Of a DNA stretch of 64,000 nucleotides, positions 58,501 through 64,000 are shown piece after piece. The position numbers and the translations under genes were made by a program. The notes under the pieces are model-generated. The model made no database searches. It saw only the letters and a program-made list of their open reading frames with translations, and was not told the origin of the DNA. The first letter of the stretch is position 1, and each line of letters starts with the position of its first letter. Origin of the DNA: Hemerocallis citrina (taxonomy: Eukaryota > Streptophyta > Magnoliopsida > Asparagales > Asphodelaceae); assembly GCA_017893485.1 (NCBI GenBank), contig CM030361.1, forward strand, positions 310,411,724-310,475,723, written 5' to 3'.

Positions 58501-59602
58501 CAGGTTAGTAAAATCTCTTTATGGTCTAAAGCAAGCTCCCAAGCAATGGCACAGCAAATTTGATAAAGTGATTTTAGAATATGGCTTCTTACCAAATGAG
58601 TATGATAAATGTATATACTCTAAAAATACTGATGGAAGTTGTGTCATAATATGCTTGTATGTAGATGACATCCTTATTCTAGGATCAACACTTGAGTTAA
58701 TAAATAACACTAAAGATTATTTATCTAGCATGTTTGATATGAAAGACCTAGGAGTAGCTAACCTGATTCTAGGAATGCAAGTATCCAAATCCAAGGAGGG
58801 TTATACTCTCTCCTTAGTACATTCTATTGAGAAAATGCTAAGGAAATTTGAGTATTTTGAGAAGGCACCTGCTCGTACTCCTTTTGACAGTAGTATCATT
58901 CTCAAGAAGAATGAAGGTTCACCTGTAGAACAACATAGATACTCTCAAATGATAGGTTCTCTTATGTATATATCAAATAGAACTAGACCTGACATTGCAT
59001 TTGCTGTTGGGAGACTTAGTAGATATACTAGCAACCCAAACCTGTCACATTGGACAGCATTAGAAAGAGTATTTAGATATCTTAAGGGTACTATAGATTA
59101 CAAACTTCATTATTCTAGACACCCTGATATCATAGAAGGTTACTCAGATGCAAACTGGGTAACTGACTCACATGATGTGAAATCCACAACTGGATATGTC
59201 TTCACCTTAGGAGGTGCTGCAATCTCCTGGGGTTCATGTAAACAAACCATCATAGCTAGAAGTACTATGGATTCTGAAATGATAGCTTTGGATACTACGT
59301 GTACAGAAGCTGAATGGCTAAGAAATTTGATTATGCATATACCTGTTACTAATGTTCCTGTTCCTCCTATTTCCATAAACTGTGATAATAAATCTGTTAT
59401 AGAACTACTAAAGCATGATTCTGTGAATGCTAAGATGAACAGGCACCTGCAGCTGCGCTTCAAGTCAATCAAGAGCCTATTAGGCAAATATGTGGTTCTT
59501 GACTATATAAAGTCAGAAAAGAACCTTGCAGACCACTTAACAAAGGGTCTGTCTAGGACGTTGATCCTAGAATCATCGAGGGGGATGGGGTTAAGCCCAT
59601 AA
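55565..59602 (+). CDS. Copia gag-pol polyprotein, intact (1,345 aa)
   Basis: A single open frame from ATG 55565. The gag UBN2-type domain covers residues about 10-230 ([18 protein letters not shown]), with a zinc knuckle [14 protein letters not shown] near 290. The protease WWLDSGAN is near 354, and the pre-integrase H-H-C-C region at about 485-530. The integrase core has HSDV near 545, SDRGGEY near 608 and the Glu in NGVAERKNR near 645. Reverse transcriptase has [10 protein letters not shown] near 882, [14 protein letters not shown], and YVDD at 1032-1035. RNase H has SDANW near 1193 and ENLAD..TKG near 1320. All visible catalytic residues are present with no stop or frameshift. The polyprotein copies element RNA to cDNA and integrates it. 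It appears potentially autonomous; whether it is expressed cannot be seen. Confidence 0.95.
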   Translation: MTGKEETASAKPAKFDGTNFKRWQSQMKFWLTTLGLLSAIDGSTPNTTESDKFESTKEVSESTLSSQTPKESASSQKPKTPKEIDFHCFHRILSALSDSLYDIFFEYKNAKELWDALEDEYGFDDAGIERFNSSAFNRYFMVDNKPINDQIHEFQEYVRHIQAKGTTFSTEYKIACLIDKLPPSWSDVKKELTHTQGELTFAQVLKKIRTEEQLRLRSNLKNESKAKVNLVVSNQGKSKPNNPHKPKKTSFKKKNFQPHHQNHQNHQNRQHQQNHRTRNFGQTQDQQKFCLVCGRTNHLSFNCFHRKKEPMKTPYKGKGSTKPEANMILNGSSSSFRSVTYQPSVNISYHSDDWWLDSGANVHVSFDRSCFSNYQESCGGGITLGDGSTAQIVGRGRIDLKMTSGKNLALHDVLHVPSVRRNLVSGSLLVASGFKIVMEANKIVFSKNESFIGKGYVKDGLFILSTINKISDPSPVVSNIESSNVWHGRLGHVNLGSLKRMMNLDLIPKSPVDNKHKCEICVQAKHSRLPFKSIERNSDPLELVHSDVCDSNRVLTRGGRKYFVTFIDDFSKYCYTYLLKTKDEVLDRFKVFKSEAENQLEKKIKILRSDRGGEYTSNEMTNFCEEHGIIHEVTAPYSPQSNGVAERKNRTLLDMVNAMLLSSGAPDNLWGEALLTACYILNRIPSKSKDKTPYELWKGRTPRVHYLKVWGCLAKVGIPEPKKRKIGPKTVDAVFIGYALDSNANRFLVTHSEVNEISNNTIIEARDAVYFENIFPFKDRISSNPSSHSLPPSTSSHSQPSSSQPDQDSEPRRSKRGRIERNLGEDFFTYLIEGDPSTYEEAISSPDAPFWKEAINNEYNSIMENSTWHLADLPLGSKPIGCKWIFKKKLRADGSIEKYKARLVAKGFTQKKGLDYFDTYSPVARIASIRTLLALASIHDLIIHQMDVKTAFLNGDLEEEIYMEQPEGFIAKGQEKKVCRLVKSLYGLKQAPKQWHSKFDKVILEYGFLPNEYDKCIYSKNTDGSCVIICLYVDDILILGSTLELINNTKDYLSSMFDMKDLGVANLILGMQVSKSKEGYTLSLVHSIEKMLRKFEYFEKAPARTPFDSSIILKKNEGSPVEQHRYSQMIGSLMYISNRTRPDIAFAVGRLSRYTSNPNLSHWTALERVFRYLKGTIDYKLHYSRHPDIIEGYSDANWVTDSHDVKSTTGYVFTLGGAAISWGSCKQTIIARSTMDSEMIALDTTCTEAEWLRNLIMHIPVTNVPVPPISINCDNKSVIELLKHDSVNAKMNRHLQLRFKSIKSLLGKYVVLDYIKSEKNLADHLTKGLSRTLILESSRGMGLSP

Positions 59603-60223
59603 GTAAGTCACCAGCAGTGGCAACCCAACCGAGTCTGACTGGAGATCCCAAGAAGCCGGTTCAATGGGTAGAAACAAGCTGGACTTCGGTGACTATTATG
59701 GAACACTGACCCAGAGATTAAATTCTCATAAATTAATGCCCAGGTGGCTGTACGAGGTTGTACAATGATATCCCATCCCTATGGTGACAGTGTTCCTGTG
59801 TGATCTGGTTAGGATGAGTTCTAAACTCTTAATAGGTCCAAACATTATTATGTAGGGTTGACTCCGATCCCCAACCCTTTGAGGACTTACCTATATGAGA
59901 GGTCGTGAAGGCCGCGACTATGGGACAGGGCGATCCCAGACAACTCTCATGAATATGGAAAAGTGCGCATGGCCATTCAAAAGCGCCACCCGATAGACCC
60001 GAGAACCTCTAGCGTACTATGTGTGCTATTTTCTGAATCTGAGTCAAGAAGTCTGATTCAAGGCGTAGTCCATCAAGCACTTCTTCAGACAAAGACAATA
60101 GTCACTACGTGAGATTCAAGGCTGTAGTCCATCTCATCTATGCATAGTATACTCTTGCCCAGAACTTCTATATCATTACTCTTTTGTTATCACTGCCTTT
60201 GAATCTTGGTTTTGGGGGGGGAT
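59603..60223 (+). other. Copia post-pol untranslated region and polypurine tract
   Basis: About 620 bp without an open frame. Repeated GTAGTCCAT and GATTCAAGGC words occur around 60055-60135. The G-rich tract at 60210-60221 lies directly before the right LTR and should prime plus-strand synthesis. Confidence 0.75.
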
Positions 60224-61030
60224 TGTTGGCTGTTTTTGATGCAAACCCAAGATTCCTCTTTTTTCTTTAGTCCCATATCGGTGGTTAAGACCACCTTGTG
60301 AGTGTATATATTGTAAACCACTCTTTATCTCATTGTAGTCTAGTGTGGTGTGGAGAGAACCCGTGGGCCACACGCGCGCGCCGCCGCCGCCGCCCGGCCC
60401 GGTTCGGTTCGGCGCGCGTAGTGGGCACGGGTGTGCGCGCCCGCACCTGCGGACACGAATGCCGATCCGAAATTGCTCTTCGGGTTCGGGTTGAGATCCT
60501 AAAATTATTTTTGCTGTTTATTTTTTTGTTCTTTGACTAATTCTTCATGAACGTTGGATCAGTCTCTCAGATCCGAAAAAGATGTCTTCTTTTTCTCCAA
60601 CGTTCACACGTTCTACTCTATTTATATGTCAAACTCTCTTCCGGTTTCAAACTACTGAAAAACCTCAAAATCGCACCGCACTGATAATTTCCTTCGCTGT
60701 TTCAACTATCGGCAGTCCATCTTCTTTGCTGCTTTCCCGATCCGCAAGCGCAGCAACCTCTTCCGTTCGCTGCTTCCGCTCTTTTCCTTTTCGCCGTAGT
60801 TCTGGGCAAGGCTAAGTTCGGGTCATCTCCCGACGTTGTGTGCGACAGCGGGACGCCGGTGATACCGGGGGTTTTACCACTAGGAGCATCTGCGAAGCGT
60901 CTGCACATAAGACCGCGGATCAACTCTTAGGGCAGTGCGTATCGCGCGACTTCCCCATAGGCCGGTAAATCAGTTTTATTTATTTTGTTTTGACAGATTA
61001 ACAAGAAGATTAGGGACATTTTTTACAACA
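60224..61030 (+). repeat. Right LTR of complete Copia element
   Basis: 807 bp, matching the left LTR except for a few substitutions and the GC-rich block, which here is CGCGCGCCGCCGCC-like and about 18 bp longer. It ends CAACA and is followed by the GTTAT target duplication. Confidence 0.93.
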
Positions 61031-61601
61031 GTTATTTATAATTAATCAATTAGTTTGATGGCTTGCATTTTAAATAATTACTTGATGTAATAATTTGAAC
61101 AACCTAGTGAGATATAGCTATGATTGTATTACACTCCTGTTGGAGGTTGAGAGATACATATGAACCCTTTTCATTGTTGCCCTTGTGACTGGGACTCTTT
61201 ACCCTCTCCGTCTTCATATTTTATACTCGGTACTTATAGGTTATTCCGAAGCACATTAAAGGAAGCACATTAAGGCTGAATTATAGAAGGTTTGGATTTT
61301 TCAAAAGTTTTTATTAGTTTTATATAATGTAAGCTCCAAAACTATCAACTAAAGAAAAACCCTAACTACTGTGTTCTAGCTGTTATTTTCATAATACTTT
61401 TCATTCATTATCTTAAATCCCTCTTAAACTTACTAAAATACTTGGATGTTAGTGATGAAATGGAAATTCTGTTAGGAACTGAAATTCAAAAGAATACAAC
61501 TATGTTAGGAACTTGGGATTCACTTTGTGATACATTGATGCTTCATTACCCCCTTTGAGAAAATTTTGATGGCTTGTTAACCTTGACTTGAATTGTATTT
61601 A

Positions 61602-61784
61602 GGCTAAATTTGAAAAAATCCCCCTTGAACTATGGCCTTTATGCAGAAAACCCTCCGACCTTTTTTATATGCAGAAAATCCCTATGAAGTATGGGGGGTT
61701 TTCTGCATAAAAAAAGGTCGCGGGGGGGGGGGTTCTTCATAAAGGCCATAGTTCAAGGTTTTTTTTTTCTCTTCAAATTTAGCC
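61602..61784. mobile_element. Mutator-type MITE with 9-bp TSD
   Basis: A 183-bp foldback element with terminal inverted repeats GGCTAAATTTGAA and the 9-bp target duplication TTGTATTTA (61593-61601 and 61785-61793). A 9-bp TSD is characteristic of Mutator-like elements. The inner arms (TTGAACTATGGCCTTTATG) also pair. It lies in RsgA intron sequence, which otherwise (61036-61592 and 61794-62147) shows nothing recognised. Confidence 0.88.
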
Positions 61785-62147
61785 TTGTATTTATGGATGA
61801 GTTTTGGTGAGCTTTCTTGTCCATTGTAGTTTTTCTTAATTATCGTGTGCTTATTTATGCCTAGTTGATGTTGCACATTTGTTTATGAATTCTCTCTCTT
61901 AGGGCTCTGAGAATCTGACACCTTATACTGGTGTTGTTCTTTTATCATGTTTCCATACTCGGGCAACATTGCATTAACAAATAAAATCTTTAGGATATGT
62001 TGTGTGTGAAATTGCTAAATTTGGAACCCATGAAGTTATTTTTTAAATCACACAAAAACACTGATTCCATGTTCCTTGTACTTTGAGCTCCTTTTTTGGT
62101 GCTAAAACTGCTTATTATATTTGACTTTTTTTCCACATTTTGTACAG

Positions 62148-63991
62148 ACTTTAACTACTTGGAGAGTAAGGTTTCACTCCTGGGGCTACAAACCTTTATT
62201 TTGCAGCGTCATAACAAATCTGGATTGGCTGCTCTTGAGGACATATTGAAAGGACAAACAACTGTTGTAGTTGGTCCAAGCGGTGTTGGCAAATCTAGTC
62301 TTATAAATTGCTTGAGAACCAATCAGAATGTAGCTGATGAAGAGGAAGCAAAGGATTTACTTAATCATGTACGTATACATTGGATCTTATATCGTAACGC
62401 TTATTTGGGCCAAAAGCTGTATTTTATGAAAGCTATTCTTTGTTATAAGTATGGACACCCAGTGTTTATTTACTTGTCATATAATTGCTTCTATTAACAT
62501 GAAATTATTGTCAATGTCCCAGAATGGAGAAAGTAAGTGGCTGGGGGAGCAGCGTGTAAACTCAGTATCTAAGAGAAGTGGCCAAGAGAAGCACACAACA
62601 AGAAACATATCCCTTCTCCCTCTATCTTTGGATGGTTATCTTTGTGACACTCCTGGATTTAACCAACCTAGTCTACTGAAAGTTATAAAGAGGAGTCTTG
62701 CAGATGCATTTCCTGAGGTATAATTTAATACTTCTGCACTTTTGAGCAATTTCTTTATCTTCCTTAGGTTGATTTTGTATTGTTGGCTGGTTGATTCTAT
62801 ATCTTCAGATCAGGCAAATGTTAAGTGCAAGTGAGGTGAAATGTGCTTTTAATGATTGCTTGCACACTGGCGAACCTGGATGTGTTGTCAAGGCAGACTG
62901 GGAAAGATATCCCTACTATTTCCAGTTACTTGATGAGAGCATCTGTAGTCGTTTGCTAAATATGCATAATATGCATATTTGGTCAAAAAGAGCGCTGCAG
63001 TCGTTGGCCAAATATGCGTATTATGCATAAATCGTTACAGTAGATTGCTATAAATGAGAATCGAAATGAGAAATATGCATATATAAACGACGGAGCTTGA
63101 AGTGCCGTCGCACCAAAAAAAATATTTTTTTAATGGTCGGACGGCACCTGAAGTGCTGTCGCACAAAAAAAATATTTTTTTAATGGTCGGACGGCACTTG
63201 AAGTGCCGTCCCTCCAAAAAAAAAAACGTAATAAAAAAAACCAAAAAAACCCCACTTCTCTCGGACGGCACTTCAAGTGCCGTCCCACCCTCTATGTAGT
63301 TTTTTGTAATTTATTGTAATTTATTTGCAATTTTTTGTTATTTTTTTGCAATTTTTGTAATTTTTTTGTAATTTTTTTGTAATTTTTTTTTGCACTTCGA
63401 GTACGATTTTTTCCCTCAGACAGCACTTGAAGTGCCGTCCCACCATTAAAAAAAAAATTATTCTCTCCGACGGAACATGATATGCCGTCCCACCTTTTTA
63501 AATATTTTTTTTATTTTTTCTTCCTATCCGACGGAACATGAAGCACCGTCTGTTATTATTTTAATTTAAAAAGGTAAAAAATAGCATTCCTACGACTGCA
63601 GCAAAACGATAGATTGCTATATGCATTTATCCACTTATGCATATTTTTACCATCAACGACTATGGATGCTCTGAGATCAAAATTAGGGAAGAATTCCAGT
63701 TAAGGACTTTTGGAACAAAGAGAGAAAGTGATGTGAGGTAAGTTAAAAGCTAATGTGCAAGCTCTGTTGATGAAAAAAGAATGACATCGGTGGTACATAA
63801 ATAGATAAATGAATTTGATCCCCTAGACCGATTTTAATAGGTACAAGGTCGGTGAGATGGGTGTCAAACAAGCAGAGCCCCGGCTTGAGCTAAAGAAGCA
63901 CAGGAAGGTGTCCCGGAAACGCATCAATCAGTCTATACTCGACGATCTAGATGAAGATGATTGGTCTGAGGTGGAGGAAGGTTCTAGATGA
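62148..63991 (+). pseudogene. RsgA 3' exons (copy B/C locus), frameshifted and split by a MITE
   Basis: Exon 2 (62148-62368) starts TLTTW and SWGYKPLFCSV. After about 62206 the frame changes to NKSGLAALEDILKG with the P-loop GPSGVGKSSLIN, so a 1-nt frameshift lies between. Exon 3 (62523-62717) has KHTTRNISLLPL (switch I) and the G3 motif DTPGF. Exon 4 (62809-62936 and 63675-63737) has the zinc site C-x4-C-x-H-x5-C and is split by a 735-bp MITE. Exon 5 (63841-63991) encodes the basic and acidic tail and stops at 63989. AG/GT borders fit all exons. With the 5' exon at 45888 this makes one locus of about 18 kb. The gene family is a circularly permuted GTPase for small-subunit ribosome maturation, organellar in plants. 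Confidence 0.87.
62937..63671. mobile_element. MITE in RsgA exon 4, PIF/Harbinger-like, 3-bp TSD
   Basis: A 735-bp element with ends GAGCATCTGTAGTCG and, complemented, GAGCATCCATAGTCG. The 3-bp target duplication TGA is at 62934-62936 and 63672-63674. Copy A exon 4 (23264-23454) shows the uninterrupted sequence. The 3-bp TSD and the terminus fit PIF/Harbinger MITEs. The interior has about seven imperfect GGCACTTGAAGTGCC palindromes and poly-A/T tracts, with no transposase. Confidence 0.88.
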
Positions 63992-64000
63992 CTCTGACTT

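Larger units (their letters stand above)
53537..61030 (+). mobile_element. Complete, apparently intact Copia retrotransposon with perfect TSD
   Basis: The left LTR is 53537-54325 (789 bp) and the right LTR 60224-61030 (807 bp). Both run TGTTG...CAACA and are flanked by the 5-bp target duplication GTTAT (53532-53536 and 61031-61035). The LTRs differ mainly in a GC-rich block (about 53690-53715 versus 60374-60420). The polypurine tract TTTTGGGGGGG lies just before the right LTR. A 1.24-kb leader contains a 49-bp tandem repeat; no usual Copia primer-binding site is visible. One uninterrupted gag-pol frame is present. About 620 bp of non-coding sequence separates pol from the right LTR. It is inserted in the large RsgA intron. 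Confidence 0.95.

Overview
This is a gene-poor, repeat-rich stretch of nuclear DNA from a flowering plant, probably a eudicot. It contains spliced genes with plant-type introns, DUF247 family genes, plant L1-type LINEs, Copia and Gypsy LTR retrotransposons, hAT, Mutator-like and PIF/Harbinger-like MITEs, and long AT microsatellites. There are no bacterial operons, tRNA or rRNA genes, or CRISPR arrays. The species cannot be named from sequence alone.

Layout. 1-0.3 kb: 3' end of a probable DUF247 gene. 1.7-6.5 kb: an L1-type LINE with an open ORF2 and a 12-bp target duplication. 6.7-16.0 kb: about eight tandem units of roughly 0.85 kb joined through (AT)n tracts. Their ends resemble Helitron 3' termini, and three unrelated foldback elements sit in the AT tracts. 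16.0-20.8 kb: an exact 1,763-bp tandem repeat (2.7 copies) carrying DUF247 pseudogenes, ending near a 34-base poly-C run. 21.5-22.1 kb: a minus-strand Copia-like LTR. 22.3-23.7 kb: a broken copy of an organellar-type RsgA GTPase gene. 24.3-31.3 kb: DUF247 copies in both orientations, one nearly full length and framed by inverted repeats, another cut by a degenerate LINE. 31.4-31.8 kb: a hAT-type MITE. 33-45.6 kb: nested Gypsy and Copia LTR debris, including two solo LTRs with perfect target duplications and two tandem arrays with the same 117-bp period. 45.9-64.0 kb: a second RsgA locus whose introns hold a decayed Copia element, a solo LTR, a complete intact Copia element with perfect TSD and a Mutator-type MITE, and whose exon 4 is split by a 735-bp MITE.

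How the parts relate. Two host gene families recur: DUF247 (membrane-anchored plant proteins of mostly unknown function) and RsgA (a circularly permuted GTPase that matures the small ribosomal subunit). Both were copied locally and then broken by transposons, frameshifts and lost splice sites. No copy here is clearly functional; the best candidate is the DUF247 frame at 25.1-26.4 kb, which lacks its normal N-terminus. The only element that looks able to move by itself is the Copia element at 53.5-61.0 kb. The most unusual signal is a set of about eleven paired GTCGAC-centred palindromes spaced 20-22 bp apart, found inside LTRs of at least two different retrotransposon types.
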